Positions 28,962 through 39,717 of a stretch of DNA of 64,000 nucleotides are shown here, piece after piece; position 1 is the first letter of the stretch, and every line of letters begins with the position of its first letter. Location: assembly GCF_009690905.1 (NCBI RefSeq), contig NZ_VOSW01000001.1:186001-250000 (forward strand), given 5' to 3'. The translations under genes and the position numbers were made by a program. This DNA comes from Paraburkholderia madseniana. Lineage in GTDB: Bacteria > Pseudomonadota > Gammaproteobacteria > Burkholderiales > Burkholderiaceae. The notes below the pieces were generated by a model that saw only the letters and a list, made by a program, of their open reading frames with translations, did not search any database and was not told the origin of the DNA.

Positions 28962-31181
28962 ATGTCGCATGCAATGCCCGACCGGCTTCTGCCCGGCTCG
29001 CCCTATCCGCTCGGCGCTAGCTGGGATGGCCTCGGCGTCAACTTTGCGGTGTTCTCGGCGAATGCGCAGAAAATCGAGCTTTGCCTGTTCGATCCCACCG
29101 GCCGCAAGGAGATCAGGCGCTTCACGCTGCCCGAATGCACCGACGAAATCTGGCACGGCTATTTGCCCAATGCGCACCCCGGCACGGCATACGGCTTTCG
29201 TGCGCATGGGCCGTACCAGCCGCAGCACGGACATCGTTTCAATCCGCACAAACTATTGCTCGATCCGTATGCGCGCAAACTGGTCGGGCAGTTTCGCTGG
29301 TCCGATGCGCTATTCGGTTACCGTGTGCATTCGAATCGCGCCGACCTGTCCATCGACCGGCGCGATTCGGCGCCGGCCATGCCGAAGTGCGTCGTGATCG
29401 ACGAAGCCTTCGACTGGTCGCACGACAAGCGCCCGAATGTGCCTTGGGGCGAAACCGTCGTCTACGAGGCGCATGTGCGCGGCGTGTCGATGTTGCGCCC
29501 CGATTTGCGCCAGCACGAACGCGGCACGTTTGCCGCGCTCGCGTCGCCGGAATTCATCGAGCATTTACTGAAGCTCGGCGTGACCGCCGTCGAATTGCTG
29601 CCCGTGCATGCGTTTCTGAACGACCGCTTTCTGGTGGAGCGCGGCCTGCGCAACTACTGGGGTTACAACACCGCGGCATTTTTTGCACCGGAGCCGTCGT
29701 ATCTGAGTTCGCACCGGCTCGATGAAATGCGCATCGCCGTTCGTCAGTTGCATGCGGCCGGCATTGAAGTGATTCTTGACGTGGTCTACAACCACACCTG
29801 CGAAGGCAACGAGATGGGGCCGACCGTCTCATGGCGCGGCCTCGACAACGCGAGCTACTACCGCCTGATTCCCGGCGACGAACGCCACCATATCAACGAC
29901 ACCGGCTGCGGCAATACCGTGAACCTGCCGCATCCGCGCGTGCTGCAGATGGTGATGGATTCGCTACGCTACTGGTCGACGAAGTTCAATATCGACGGCT
30001 TCCGTTTCGATCTCGGCGTGACGCTCGGCCGCGAGCAGCATGGTTTCGATCCCGGCTCCGGTTTCTTCGACGCGTTGCGCCAGGATCCGATCCTGTCGCA
30101 ACGCAAGCTGATTTCCGAGCCATGGGACATCGGCCCTGGCGGTTATCAACTCGGCAACCATCCACCGGGCTTCGCCGAATGGAACGATCGTTTCCGCGAT
30201 ACAGTGCGCCGCTTCTGGCGCGGTGACGCGGGCCTGCGTCCCGATCTTGCCGCGCGTCTCACCGGTTCCGCGGATCTGTTCAACCGGCGTTTCAGGAAAC
30301 CGTGGGCATCGGTCAACTTTGTCACGTCGCATGACGGTTTTACGCTCGCCGATACCACCGCGTATGAGCACAAGCACAACGAGGCCAATCGCGAAGACAA
30401 CAACGACGGCCACAACGAAAACTGTAGTCGCAATTGGGGTGTAGAGGGCCCGACCGACGATCCGGTCCTCCTCGAAACCCGCAAACGCGTGGCCCGCTCG
30501 CTGATCGCCACGTTGCTGATGGCGCTCGGCACACCCATGGTGCTGGCAGGCGACGAATCGCTGCGGACGCAGAACGGCAACAACAATGCGTACTGCCAGG
30601 ATAACGAACTATCATGGCTTGACTGGGAGCGCGCGGAGTCGCCCGACGGCCGTCAGATGACCACGTTCGTCGCGCGCGTGATCGCGCTGCGCAAACAGCA
30701 TCCGCTGCTGCGCGAAACGCGCTTTCTGTTCGGCGATCGCGAAGTCTTGCCGGGCCTGTTCGATGTCGGCTGGTTCGATGAACACGGCGATCCGCTCACT
30801 ATCGAAGCCTGGCAGGACCCCGAAGGCCGCGCGTTCACGCTGCGGCGCGCGGGTCCAGGCTTGAATAACGAAACGGAAGTATTGTTGATGATGCTCAATG
30901 CTGCGGACGAAACACGGCGTTTCACACCGCCCGCGCCACACCTGGAATGGCATGTGCTGCTAGATACGGCTGAGCCGGAAAGCGCGCCGCATCGGTTGGC
31001 AGTGCCGGAGGTCGAAGTGGCCGCGCATAGCCTCGTGATGCTGGCGGCGCAGCCCATTGGCGAAGCGGATTGGCAGGCGGGCTGGAAAGCCGGCGCGCAG
31101 CACGGGCCGCGGCTGTTGACCGCGCTGCCGCCCGATCCGGGTGCGCATCCGCCGAGCAGCGATACGTCGCCGACCACGTAG
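28962..31181 (+). CDS. glgX: GlgX, glycogen debranching enzyme
   Basis: A 739-residue isoamylase-type GH13 enzyme that hydrolyses alpha-1,6 branches of limit dextrins. Motifs: CBM48-like start GASWDGLGVNFAVFSANAQK, then IDGFRFDLGVTLG (nucleophile), LISEPWDIGPGGYQLG (acid/base) and TSHDGFTLADTTAY. The ATG at 28962 has a good purine-rich site (aaggaagggg) upstream. It lies 98 bases after glgB, the largest gap inside the cluster. It supplies linear glucan to TreY and MalQ. Confidence 0.94.
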   Translation: MSHAMPDRLLPGSPYPLGASWDGLGVNFAVFSANAQKIELCLFDPTGRKEIRRFTLPECTDEIWHGYLPNAHPGTAYGFRAHGPYQPQHGHRFNPHKLLLDPYARKLVGQFRWSDALFGYRVHSNRADLSIDRRDSAPAMPKCVVIDEAFDWSHDKRPNVPWGETVVYEAHVRGVSMLRPDLRQHERGTFAALASPEFIEHLLKLGVTAVELLPVHAFLNDRFLVERGLRNYWGYNTAAFFAPEPSYLSSHRLDEMRIAVRQLHAAGIEVILDVVYNHTCEGNEMGPTVSWRGLDNASYYRLIPGDERHHINDTGCGNTVNLPHPRVLQMVMDSLRYWSTKFNIDGFRFDLGVTLGREQHGFDPGSGFFDALRQDPILSQRKLISEPWDIGPGGYQLGNHPPGFAEWNDRFRDTVRRFWRGDAGLRPDLAARLTGSADLFNRRFRKPWASVNFVTSHDGFTLADTTAYEHKHNEANREDNNDGHNENCSRNWGVEGPTDDPVLLETRKRVARSLIATLLMALGTPMVLAGDESLRTQNGNNNAYCQDNELSWLDWERAESPDGRQMTTFVARVIALRKQHPLLRETRFLFGDREVLPGLFDVGWFDEHGDPLTIEAWQDPEGRAFTLRRAGPGLNNETEVLLMMLNAADETRRFTPPAPHLEWHVLLDTAEPESAPHRLAVPEVEVAAHSLVMLAAQPIGEADWQAGWKAGAQHGPRLLTALPPDPGAHPPSSDTSPTT

Positions 31182-31210
31182 GCGAAAGTCATATCGAATG
31201 GTGATGAATC

Positions 31211-33130
31211 ATGTCCGAATGTCCGATTGATCCTCACGCGCATCATCACGCGCATTGCCTGCCGTTCAGCGCACAGTTGCTAGGCGCTACGGGCGCGAAG
31301 CCGCGCACGCGGTTCCGTTTCTGGGCGCCTTCGTGCAAGACGGTCCAGGTGGAGATCGAAAACGGACCGGCCCAGGGCGCGCACGACATGACGCCTGCCG
31401 GCAACGGCTGGTTCGAAACCACCGTCGAGAGCGGCGCGGGCACACTGTATCGCTTCCGGCTCGATGGCGAGCATGCGGTGCCCGATCCTGCGTCACGCTT
31501 CCAGCCGCAAGACGTGCACGGGCCGAGCGAAGTGATCGACCCGCGCGCGTACCACTGGGAACATACGAACTGGCACGGTCGCCCGTGGGAAGAAACGGTG
31601 TTGTACGAGTTGCACGTCGGCGCGATGGGCGGCTATGCGGGCGTGCAGAAACGTCTGCCCACGCTTGTCGCGCTCGGCGTGACGGCCATCGAACTCATGC
31701 CGTTAAACGACTTTCCCGGCCGCCACAATTGGGGCTACGACGGCGTGCTGCCATATGCGCCCGATTCCGCGTACGGCCGCCCCGAAGAACTGAAAGCGCT
31801 GATCGACGCCGCGCACGGTCTCGGCCTGATGGTATTTCTCGACGTGGTCTACAACCACTTCGGACCGGACGGCAATTATCTGCACCAATACGCCCGCTCG
31901 TTTTTCCGTGAAGGCACGCACACGCCGTGGGGCCCGGCGATCGATTTCGACCGCAGTGAAGTGAGCGATTTCTTCATCGACAACGCTGTCTACTGGATCA
32001 ACGAATATCGTCTCGACGGCCTGCGTTTCGACGCGGTGCATGCCATCGACAATCACGCATGGCTGCGCGAATTGTCCGACCATATCCGCGCAAAAGTGCA
32101 GCACGGCCGGCATGTGCATCTGGTGCTGGAAAACGAACACAACAGCGCGAGCCTGCTTGAAACGCATTTCGACGCGCAGTGGAACGACGACGCGCACAAC
32201 ACGCTGCACGTTCTGCTGACGGGCGAAACGGAGGGCTATTACCACGCATACGAGGATCAGCCGATCCGTCGCCTTGCGCGCGTGTTGTCGGAAGGTTTCG
32301 CGTATCAAGGCGACCCGTCGCCGATTCACGACGGCGCGCCGCGCGGCGAAGCAAGCCGGCATCTGTCGCCCACCTCGTTCGTGATGTTCTTGCAGAATCA
32401 CGATCAGATCGGCAATCGCGCATTCGGCGAGCGCCTGCGCAAGCTGACGTCGGACGATGCCTTGCGCGCCGCCACCGGTTTGCTGCTGCTGTCGCCGCAT
32501 ATCCCCATGCTGTTCATGGACGAGGAATACGGCTCGACCCAGCCGTTCCTGTTTTTCACCGACTACACCGGCGAGCTCGCCGACGCCGTGCGCGAAGGGC
32601 GGCGTCGCGAATTCGCACGCTTTTCGGCGTTCAGCGATGAAAAGCGTCGCGCGCAGATTCCCGATCCGAACGACGTGCAGACCTTTACAGCCTCGTCGCC
32701 GCCTGAGCCCATTCAAGGCGCCGCTGCGGATGCCAGCGCGAAAGACCGCCTCGAGTGGATGCACTTCTACAAATCCGCGCTCGCCGTGCGGGCGAAGCTG
32801 ATCACGCCGCGTCTGAAACATGCCAAAGCGTGTGGCTCGACCGTGTTGACCGCCACAAACGGCGGCGACGCCAATGCGCTGATTGCCCGCTGGAAACTCA
32901 CCGACGGCGAAACCTTGTCGATTGCGTTGAATCTCTCGAAGGAGAACGTGGCGTTCCCCGATCTGCCTGCCGGCAAAGTGATTTTCGAAACACCGCCGCG
33001 CGTGCGGGAGCAGATCGACGCCAAGGTGTTGCCATCATTCGCGTTCGTCGCGTGGGTGACCGGCGACGTCAGCGACTATGCCATCGGCCACGATGCCCGC
33101 ATCGCCGGCCAACAGGAGCACAACGCGTGA
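31211..33130 (+). CDS. treZ: TreZ, malto-oligosyltrehalose trehalohydrolase
   Basis: A 639-residue GH13 enzyme that releases trehalose from maltooligosyltrehalose made by TreY. Motifs: RFRFWAPSCKTVQVEIENG (N-terminal module), MVFLDVVYNHFGPDGNYL, LDGLRFDAVHAIDNHAWL, LVLENEHNSASLL and MFLQNHDQIGNRAFGERL. The start and length fit TreZ. It is 29 bases after glgX and overlaps malQ by four bases (GTGA). Confidence 0.94.
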   Translation: MSECPIDPHAHHHAHCLPFSAQLLGATGAKPRTRFRFWAPSCKTVQVEIENGPAQGAHDMTPAGNGWFETTVESGAGTLYRFRLDGEHAVPDPASRFQPQDVHGPSEVIDPRAYHWEHTNWHGRPWEETVLYELHVGAMGGYAGVQKRLPTLVALGVTAIELMPLNDFPGRHNWGYDGVLPYAPDSAYGRPEELKALIDAAHGLGLMVFLDVVYNHFGPDGNYLHQYARSFFREGTHTPWGPAIDFDRSEVSDFFIDNAVYWINEYRLDGLRFDAVHAIDNHAWLRELSDHIRAKVQHGRHVHLVLENEHNSASLLETHFDAQWNDDAHNTLHVLLTGETEGYYHAYEDQPIRRLARVLSEGFAYQGDPSPIHDGAPRGEASRHLSPTSFVMFLQNHDQIGNRAFGERLRKLTSDDALRAATGLLLLSPHIPMLFMDEEYGSTQPFLFFTDYTGELADAVREGRRREFARFSAFSDEKRRAQIPDPNDVQTFTASSPPEPIQGAAADASAKDRLEWMHFYKSALAVRAKLITPRLKHAKACGSTVLTATNGGDANALIARWKLTDGETLSIALNLSKENVAFPDLPAGKVIFETPPRVREQIDAKVLPSFAFVAWVTGDVSDYAIGHDARIAGQQEHNA

Positions 33131-35328
33131 GTGCCACCCGCCGTCCAAACGATACGATCGTGACCCTTGCCACGCGCGCTGGCTTCGAAGTCGAGTGGCG
33201 GGATGCGCACCATTCGACGCAACACGTACCCGAGAGCACACTCGCCGTGCTGCTCGACCGGATGGGTTTACCGTGCGGTAACGCCACGCAGATCCGGCAC
33301 AGCGCCGCCGCGCTCGAAGCGGAACTGTCCGGCCGCAAACTGCCCCCGCTGATGACGGCGGAGGTCGAGCGCGGCATCGCGCTGCCTGCCGCGGCGATCA
33401 AATCCGGCAGTCACTACCGGATCGAACTCGAAAGCGGCTCGATCATCGACGGTCGCTTCACGGCGCCTAAAGGCGAGGAAGCGTTGCTCACACCGATCGA
33501 CGAGCCCGGCTATCACACGCTGGTGATCAACGAACAACGCATGACTTTGGCCGTCGCGCCGTCGCGCTGCTATACCGTCGCCGATGCATGGCGCACGCTG
33601 CACGACGGCACCACGACGCAAACGCCGCTGTTGTGGGGTATCGCCGCGCAGTTATACGGCTTGCGCCGCACGGGCGATGGCGGCATCGGCGACTATACGG
33701 CCCTCGCGCAAATGGCGATTGAAAGCGCAAAGCGTGGCGCGCATGCGCTCGCCGTCAGTCCGACGCACGCGATGTTCAGTGCCGAGCCGAATCGCTTCAG
33801 TCCGTATTCGCCGTCGTCGCGTTTGTGGTTGAACGTCACGCATATCGACCCCACCGCGGTGTTCGGCGCCGAAGCCGCGCGCGCCGCGCTTGAGGTCGCG
33901 CGGGCCACCGAAGCATGGCCGGCACTCGAAGACTTGCCGCTGATCGACTGGCCGAACGCGGTCGTGCTGAAGCTGAAGGTTTTGCGCGCGCTGTACGAGA
34001 ACTTCTGCACCCAGGAGCGCGCGCACGACACGCCGCGTGCGCTCGAATTTCATGGTTTCTGCGAACGTGCCGGCCGTGCGCTCGAAGACCACGCGCGTTT
34101 CGAAGCGCTGCAGGCGGTGCAGTTGGCTCAGGAGGGCGGCAATGGCCACTGGCGCAACTGGCCCGAGGCGTTGCGCGATCCGCGCAGTCCGGAAGTTGAA
34201 GCCTTTGCCGAAGCGCATCGGCATGAAGTCGACTTTCATCTGTTTCTGCAATGGCTCGCCGCCAAGGGCTTGTCGCACGCGCAGCATGCAGCGAGCGACG
34301 CCGGCATGGCGGTCGGCCTGATCGCCGACCTCGCCGTCGGGTGCGATAGTGCCGGCAGCCATGCATGGTCGTACCGCGACGACATGCTGCAAGGTATTTC
34401 AGTGGGCGCACCGCCCGATCTGTTCAACCAGGCCGGACAGGCTTGGGGGCTCACCACCTTCTCGCCGCGCGCGATGCGCACGCAGGGCTTCTCCGCATTC
34501 ATCGACATGCTGCGCGCGGCGTTCGCGCATGCGGGCGGCATCCGCATCGACCACATTCTCGGCTTGCGGCGCCTGTGGCTCGTGCCCGAGGGCGAGAGCG
34601 CGCGCAACGGCGCCTATCTGCGCTATCCGCTCGAAGACCTGCTGCGGCTGATCGCGCTCGAATCATGGCGGCATCGCGCGATCGTGATCGGCGAAGATCT
34701 CGGCACTGTGCCGCCCGGTTTTCGCGAGCGGCTCGACGAGCACGGTCTCGCCGGCATTCGCGTGCTGTGGTTCGAAGGCGCGGAAGGCGGCAGGGGCTTC
34801 AAGCCGCCGCAGGCGTGGGACCGCAACGCTGTCGGCACCACCACGACCCATGATCTGCCGACCGTGGCGGGCTGGTGGCGCGGCAGCGACATCACGTGGC
34901 GCAACCGGATCGGTCAGACGATGGCGCGCGCCGATGGCCGCGACGCGGAGGAAGTGGCACAGGAAGAACGCGCCGCCGATCGCGCGCTGTTATGGCGCGC
35001 GTTCCAGCAAGCCGGCGTCGCCGCGCCGGACGTGGACGCGCCGCCGCCCGACAAGGCGCCCGTGGATGAAGCGCTCGCCTTCGTAGCCGCCACGCCCGGG
35101 CCGCTCGTCACTTTCCCGCTCGAAGATTTGCTCGCACTGGTCGAGCAGCCGAATTTGCCCGGCTCGATCGACGAGCATCCGAACTGGCGCCGCCGCGTGA
35201 TCTTGCCCATCGACGCATTGTTCGAGGACGGCACCTTCAGCGATCGCCTGCTGGCGGTCGACCGCGCGCGCCGCGGCGCCACCGTTCCTGCTGCTTCCAA
35301 CGTTTCTTCGGAGCCTGATACGCCATGA
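33127..35328 (+). CDS. malQ: MalQ, 4-alpha-glucanotransferase
   Basis: A 733-residue amylomaltase (GH77) that transfers glucan segments between maltodextrins. Catalytic motifs: GIRIDHILGLRRLWLVPEG, VIGEDLGTVPPGF and TTTHDLPTVAGWWRG. The N-terminal ~150 residues are a bacterial MalQ extension with a Gly/Pro-rich beta region. The frame is open far upstream into treZ, but GTG at 33127 gives a normal MalQ length and a GTGA overlap with the treZ stop, so it was chosen. It overlaps treY by four bases. Confidence 0.92.
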   Translation: MSATRRPNDTIVTLATRAGFEVEWRDAHHSTQHVPESTLAVLLDRMGLPCGNATQIRHSAAALEAELSGRKLPPLMTAEVERGIALPAAAIKSGSHYRIELESGSIIDGRFTAPKGEEALLTPIDEPGYHTLVINEQRMTLAVAPSRCYTVADAWRTLHDGTTTQTPLLWGIAAQLYGLRRTGDGGIGDYTALAQMAIESAKRGAHALAVSPTHAMFSAEPNRFSPYSPSSRLWLNVTHIDPTAVFGAEAARAALEVARATEAWPALEDLPLIDWPNAVVLKLKVLRALYENFCTQERAHDTPRALEFHGFCERAGRALEDHARFEALQAVQLAQEGGNGHWRNWPEALRDPRSPEVEAFAEAHRHEVDFHLFLQWLAAKGLSHAQHAASDAGMAVGLIADLAVGCDSAGSHAWSYRDDMLQGISVGAPPDLFNQAGQAWGLTTFSPRAMRTQGFSAFIDMLRAAFAHAGGIRIDHILGLRRLWLVPEGESARNGAYLRYPLEDLLRLIALESWRHRAIVIGEDLGTVPPGFRERLDEHGLAGIRVLWFEGAEGGRGFKPPQAWDRNAVGTTTTHDLPTVAGWWRGSDITWRNRIGQTMARADGRDAEEVAQEERAADRALLWRAFQQAGVAAPDVDAPPPDKAPVDEALAFVAATPGPLVTFPLEDLLALVEQPNLPGSIDEHPNWRRRVILPIDALFEDGTFSDRLLAVDRARRGATVPAASNVSSEPDTP

Positions 35329-38195
35329 CCGTCCCGCGCTCCACGCTTCGCCTCCAGTTCCATCGAGGCTTTACCTTCGACGATGCCGCAAAGCATGTCG
35401 ACTACTTCGCCGCGCTCGGCATCAGCCACGTGTACGCGTCGCCCATCACCACCGCCGAGCCGGGTTCGATGCATGGCTACGATACCGTCGACTACACCCA
35501 GGTCAACGCTGAATGCGGAGGCGAAGCGGGCTTGAAACGCCTCGCCGATAAACTGCGCGCGCACAACATGGGGTTGATCGTCGACGTGGTGCCGAACCAC
35601 ATGGGAGTCGGCGGTTCGAGCAACGCTTGGTGGCTCGATATCCTCGAATGGGGCCGGCACAGCGCGTACGCTCGCCACTTCGATGTCGACTGGCATTCGC
35701 CCGATCCGGCCTTGCGCGGCAAGGTGCTGGCGCCGGCACTCGGCGCGCCGTACGGCGAGGAACTCGCGGCCGGCCGGATTGCGCTGCATTTTGCGGCCGA
35801 CAGCGGGCGCTTTTATATCGGCTACGGGCCGCATATGTTTCCGGTGTGCCCAATCGACTACGCGGCGATTCTGCAAAGCGCGGACCGCGCCGATCTCGCC
35901 GCACTGGCCGAACGTTTCCAGGGCCTGACGACGCAGCCTGCCGATCAGCCGCGCGCCGGCGAAGGACGCGACATGCTGCGCGAATTCGTCGCGCAAAGCG
36001 GCAGCTCAGCGATCGAATTGGTGCTGGAATCGTATTCGCCCGCGGACCCGGTGACGCGTGACCGTTTGCATCGATTGATCGAACGGCAGCACTTCCGCCT
36101 CGCGTGGTGGCGCACCGCTTCGGACGAAGTGAACTGGCGACGTTTCTTCGACATTTCGACGCTGGCCGGCGTGCGCGTGGAGCGGCCCGAAGTGTTCGAG
36201 GCCGTGCACGCGCTGATTTTCCGTCTGTATCAGGAAGGTGTGGTGGATGGTTTGCGGATCGACCACGTGGACGGTCTCGCTGAACCGCGCGAGTACTGCC
36301 AGCGCCTGCGGCAGCGCCTCACCGAATTGCGCGACACCGCGCCGTATGTGGTCGTCGAAAAAATTCTCAGCCGTGGCGAGCCGCTGCGCGACGATTGGCC
36401 CGTCGACGGCACGACCGGCTACGATTTCATGAACGACGTGGGCGCGCTGCTGCACGATCCGGCCGGCGCCGAGCCGCTCGCGCAGACGTGGGCCGAACTC
36501 ACCGGCCGCAGCCCGCGCTTCGCCGACGAAGCCCTGGCCGCGCGACGCAAGATTCTCGCGGAGAACCTCTCGGCGGAACTGGACCGCGCGGCGCGCGCGC
36601 TGCACCGCATTGCCCGTGATTCGCTGACCACGCGCGATTTCACCTTCACCGCGCTGCGGCGCGTGCTGGCCGAACTGGTCGTGCATTTTCCGGTGTATCG
36701 GGTCTATCCACAGAACGGGCTGCGCAGCGCTGCCGATAACGTGTATTTCGAGCAGGCGCTAGCAGGCGCGAGAGAGACGCTTTCGCGCGCGGACTACGTG
36801 GTGCTCGACCGCGTGAACGCGTGGCTTGGCGGCAGTGCTGAAGAGGTGCCGAACGCACGCGGCAATGCGCAATCGCAACAGCAAGGTTCGAATGGCGCCC
36901 CGCCAAGTCAAGCAGGTTCCGCGCGGCGCACTGCGCAGACGCTGTTTTCGCAATTGACCGCACCCGTCGCCGCAAAGGCGATTGAAGATACAGCGTGCTA
37001 TCGCTATGGACGCTTGCTATCGCGCAACGAAGTCGGCTCGGACCCGGGCGAGTTTGCTCTGTCGGTCGCGCAATTTCATGCGGCGAATCTCGAACGTTCG
37101 CAGCGCTTTCCTCACGCGATGCTCGCCACGGCCACGCACGATCACAAGCGTGGCGAAGACGTGCGTGCGCGCCTTGCCGTGTTGAGCGAGATTTCTCATG
37201 ACTGGAGCACGACGTTGCGGGCGTGGTCAACCTTGAACGCGCCGCATCGGCGTGCGCTCGACGGTAAGCCGATCAGCAGCGTGAGCCACGACACAAGCTA
37301 CGATTGGGCGCCAGGCCCCGCCGCCGAGGCGATGCTGTATCAGACCTTGGTGGGCAGTTGGCCACCGGATTTAAAACCGGACGATGAAGCGGGCGTCAAG
37401 GAACTGGCTGAGCGCGTCGCGCAATGGCAATTGAAGGCGCTACGGGAAGCGAAGCTGCAGACCAACTGGCTCGCACCCGATGAAGCCTATGAGGCCGGTT
37501 GCCGCGATTTCCTGTTCGATATCCTGGCGCCGCAGCGGCGCAATGGTTTCCTGCGCGAGTTGTCCGCGTTCGTGGCGCGGATTGGACGCGCCGGTGCGCT
37601 CAACAGTTTGCAGCAGACCGTGTTGCGGCTGACGTCGCCTGGGATTCCCGATCTTTATCAGGGTACTGAGTTGTGGGACTTCAGCCTGGTCGATCCAGAC
37701 AATCGCCGGCCCGTCGATTTTGCGAGGCGTGAGGCGTGGCTCGCACAAACACCGCCTTCGGAGTTTCTGGCGAACTGGCACGATGGCCGGGTAAAGCTCT
37801 CGGTAGTGCAGCGCATGCTGGCGTTGCGCGCGCATTTGCCGGAGTTGTTGAGTCAGAGTGCGTATCTGCCGCTTGCAGTGCGCGGTGCGCATGCGTCGAA
37901 TGTGATCGCGTTTGCACGGCGGCATGGGAATGCGTGGGCCGTGGTGGTGGCGAGCCGGCTTGCTGCCGGGTTGCTCGGCGCAGAAGGCAATGGCGGCGAT
38001 TTGCCGATGGTCGATCCGGCCAAATGGGGCGATACGGCGATCGAAATGCCTGCGGATCTGGCCGCGCGGGCGCTGTTCGACTGGCTGAGTCCGGCGGCGC
38101 CCAAGGTCGACGAAAACGGTTTGCTTTATCTGCGCGATGCGTTGAGCGCGATGCCTATCGCGGTGTTGGTGGAGGACGGCGTGCCACGTAGTTGA
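35325..38195 (+). CDS. treY: TreY, maltooligosyl trehalose synthase
   Basis: A 956-residue GH13 enzyme that converts the reducing end of maltodextrins to an alpha,alpha-1,1 linkage. Motifs: TLRLQFHRGFTFDDAAKHVD at the start, LIVDVVPNHMGVGG, GLRIDHVDGLAEPREYCQ, VVVEKILSRGEPLRDDW and TATHDHKRGEDVRARLA. It is longer than many TreY proteins (~700-900). A Gln/Ser/Ala-rich insertion near residues 505-540 explains part of this. Last gene of the cluster, ATGA overlap with malQ. A short GATCTT-TTG-AAGATC hairpin (38212-38226) follows. Confidence 0.94.
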   Translation: MTVPRSTLRLQFHRGFTFDDAAKHVDYFAALGISHVYASPITTAEPGSMHGYDTVDYTQVNAECGGEAGLKRLADKLRAHNMGLIVDVVPNHMGVGGSSNAWWLDILEWGRHSAYARHFDVDWHSPDPALRGKVLAPALGAPYGEELAAGRIALHFAADSGRFYIGYGPHMFPVCPIDYAAILQSADRADLAALAERFQGLTTQPADQPRAGEGRDMLREFVAQSGSSAIELVLESYSPADPVTRDRLHRLIERQHFRLAWWRTASDEVNWRRFFDISTLAGVRVERPEVFEAVHALIFRLYQEGVVDGLRIDHVDGLAEPREYCQRLRQRLTELRDTAPYVVVEKILSRGEPLRDDWPVDGTTGYDFMNDVGALLHDPAGAEPLAQTWAELTGRSPRFADEALAARRKILAENLSAELDRAARALHRIARDSLTTRDFTFTALRRVLAELVVHFPVYRVYPQNGLRSAADNVYFEQALAGARETLSRADYVVLDRVNAWLGGSAEEVPNARGNAQSQQQGSNGAPPSQAGSARRTAQTLFSQLTAPVAAKAIEDTACYRYGRLLSRNEVGSDPGEFALSVAQFHAANLERSQRFPHAMLATATHDHKRGEDVRARLAVLSEISHDWSTTLRAWSTLNAPHRRALDGKPISSVSHDTSYDWAPGPAAEAMLYQTLVGSWPPDLKPDDEAGVKELAERVAQWQLKALREAKLQTNWLAPDEAYEAGCRDFLFDILAPQRRNGFLRELSAFVARIGRAGALNSLQQTVLRLTSPGIPDLYQGTELWDFSLVDPDNRRPVDFARREAWLAQTPPSEFLANWHDGRVKLSVVQRMLALRAHLPELLSQSAYLPLAVRGAHASNVIAFARRHGNAWAVVVASRLAAGLLGAEGNGGDLPMVDPAKWGDTAIEMPADLAARALFDWLSPAAPKVDENGLLYLRDALSAMPIAVLVEDGVPRS

Positions 38196-38279
38196 TCTGT
38201 GATTTTTAGAAGATCTTTTGAAGATCGTATGCAGAGCAATGTTTCAGTGGACCTGAGACGGACTCAGCAAATAAGCCGT

Positions 38280-39644
38280 TCAACCGCCTTCGTCGTCGTA
38301 GGTCTTCGGATAAACGCGCACGAGCACGATGCGCGGCCCCTTCATCTTCTTGACCACCACGTCGAACCGATCGAACTCGACGCGCTGCCCTTCGGTAGGC
38401 AGATCGTTGAGCGCCTGAATCACGAGGCCGCCGACCGATTCGGCCTTGCCCTCGTCAATGTCGATTCCGAGCGCGCGTTCCAACGACACCACCGGCAAGC
38501 TGCCCTTGCCCATCAGCGTGCCGTCGTCCATACGCGTCCAGTCGGCGTCGCCCTGGCGGAATTCGTCGTGGATCTGCCCAACCAGCGCGCCGAGCAGATT
38601 GTCCAGCGTCAGAAACCCGATCGGCTTCGAGTTCTTGTGACCAACCAGTGCAAAGTGAGGCGCGCCCTTGCGGAAGCGGCGAAACAGTTCAAGCGCCGGC
38701 ATGTCCGGTTTTACGTACTGCACGGGTCGCGCATATTTGGAGAGGTCGTCGAGCGTGCTGCCCGCGTGCCGCGCCAGCAGCAAATCCTTCAAGTGGATCA
38801 TGCCGGCCACGCGCTCGCCGGACGCGTCTTCGAACAACGGATAGCGGCTAAAGCGGTGCCGCGCCACGACCTGCATGTTTTCGCGCAACGGCAAATCGCG
38901 CCGCAGGCCGACCATTTCGTAGGACGGACGCATCAGATCCGAGACGGTCATGCGCGAAAAATCCAGCGAATGCGCAATCGTGTTCCATTCGTCCTGGCTG
39001 TATGCGCCATCCGGCGCACCGAGTTCAGTCGCGACGTTGGCTCGGCGGCCACGCAGGATCAGCTTGAGTTCGTCGGTCGAATAATGCGAGTCGTGGCCAT
39101 GGTCCGCGTCGAGGCCCGCGAGCTTCAACACCGCGTTGGCGCTCGTATTGAGCACCCAGATCGCCGGATACATCGCCCAGTAGAAACCGTACAACGGCGT
39201 GGCGGCCCACAACGAAACCTTTTCCGCCTCGCGAATCGCCAGCGACTTCGGCGCCAGCTCGCCCACCACGATGTGCAGGAACGAAATACAAGAGAACGCG
39301 AAGAACAGCGAGATGCCGTGGATCAGCTTCTCCGACTCGACGCCGAGCAGGCTGAACACCGGCGTGAGCAGTTCCGCGAACGCCGGCTCACCAATCCAGC
39401 CGAGCCCAAGCGACGCCAGCGTAATGCCGAGCTGACAGGCCGACAGATACGCGTCGAGCCGACCATGCACCTTTGCCAGCAAACGCCCACGCATACCGTG
39501 TTTGGCCGCGAGGCTCTGCACGCGCGTCTGCCGCAGCTTCACCAGACCGAATTCGGCGGCGACGAAAAAACCGTTGAGGGCAACGAGAAACAATGCACCG
39601 ATAAGGGCGACAACCTGGATCAAAGCGACGGGCTCCGGCAACAA
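38280..39644 (-). CDS. CNNM/CBS-domain membrane protein (hemolysin/CorC family)
   Basis: A 454-residue protein. The N-terminal DUF21/CNNM membrane domain has about four hydrophobic segments (VVALIGALFLVALNGFFVAA and others). Two CBS domains follow around residues 220-340, then a C-terminal CorC_HlyC domain (MGKGSLPVVSLERALGIDID). Relatives act in Mg2+/Co2+ efflux or homeostasis. The old hemolysin name is not a reliable function. It is convergent with treY. Single gene. Confidence 0.9.
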   Translation of the reverse strand: MLPEPVALIQVVALIGALFLVALNGFFVAAEFGLVKLRQTRVQSLAAKHGMRGRLLAKVHGRLDAYLSACQLGITLASLGLGWIGEPAFAELLTPVFSLLGVESEKLIHGISLFFAFSCISFLHIVVGELAPKSLAIREAEKVSLWAATPLYGFYWAMYPAIWVLNTSANAVLKLAGLDADHGHDSHYSTDELKLILRGRRANVATELGAPDGAYSQDEWNTIAHSLDFSRMTVSDLMRPSYEMVGLRRDLPLRENMQVVARHRFSRYPLFEDASGERVAGMIHLKDLLLARHAGSTLDDLSKYARPVQYVKPDMPALELFRRFRKGAPHFALVGHKNSKPIGFLTLDNLLGALVGQIHDEFRQGDADWTRMDDGTLMGKGSLPVVSLERALGIDIDEGKAESVGGLVIQALNDLPTEGQRVEFDRFDVVVKKMKGPRIVLVRVYPKTYDDEGG

Positions 39645-39717
39645 AAGTTGTCAGTATAAATGGCGAAAGCAAGCTGAAAGTTAATCGCGTGCACGAACGC
39701 GGGTCGACAGCCGCCGC

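Noticed and set aside
38199..39659. 486-codon open frame on the + strand opposite the CNNM/CBS gene
   Set aside because: Antisense shadow with repetitive Arg/Glu/His composition; the opposite strand encodes clear CBS and CNNM domains.
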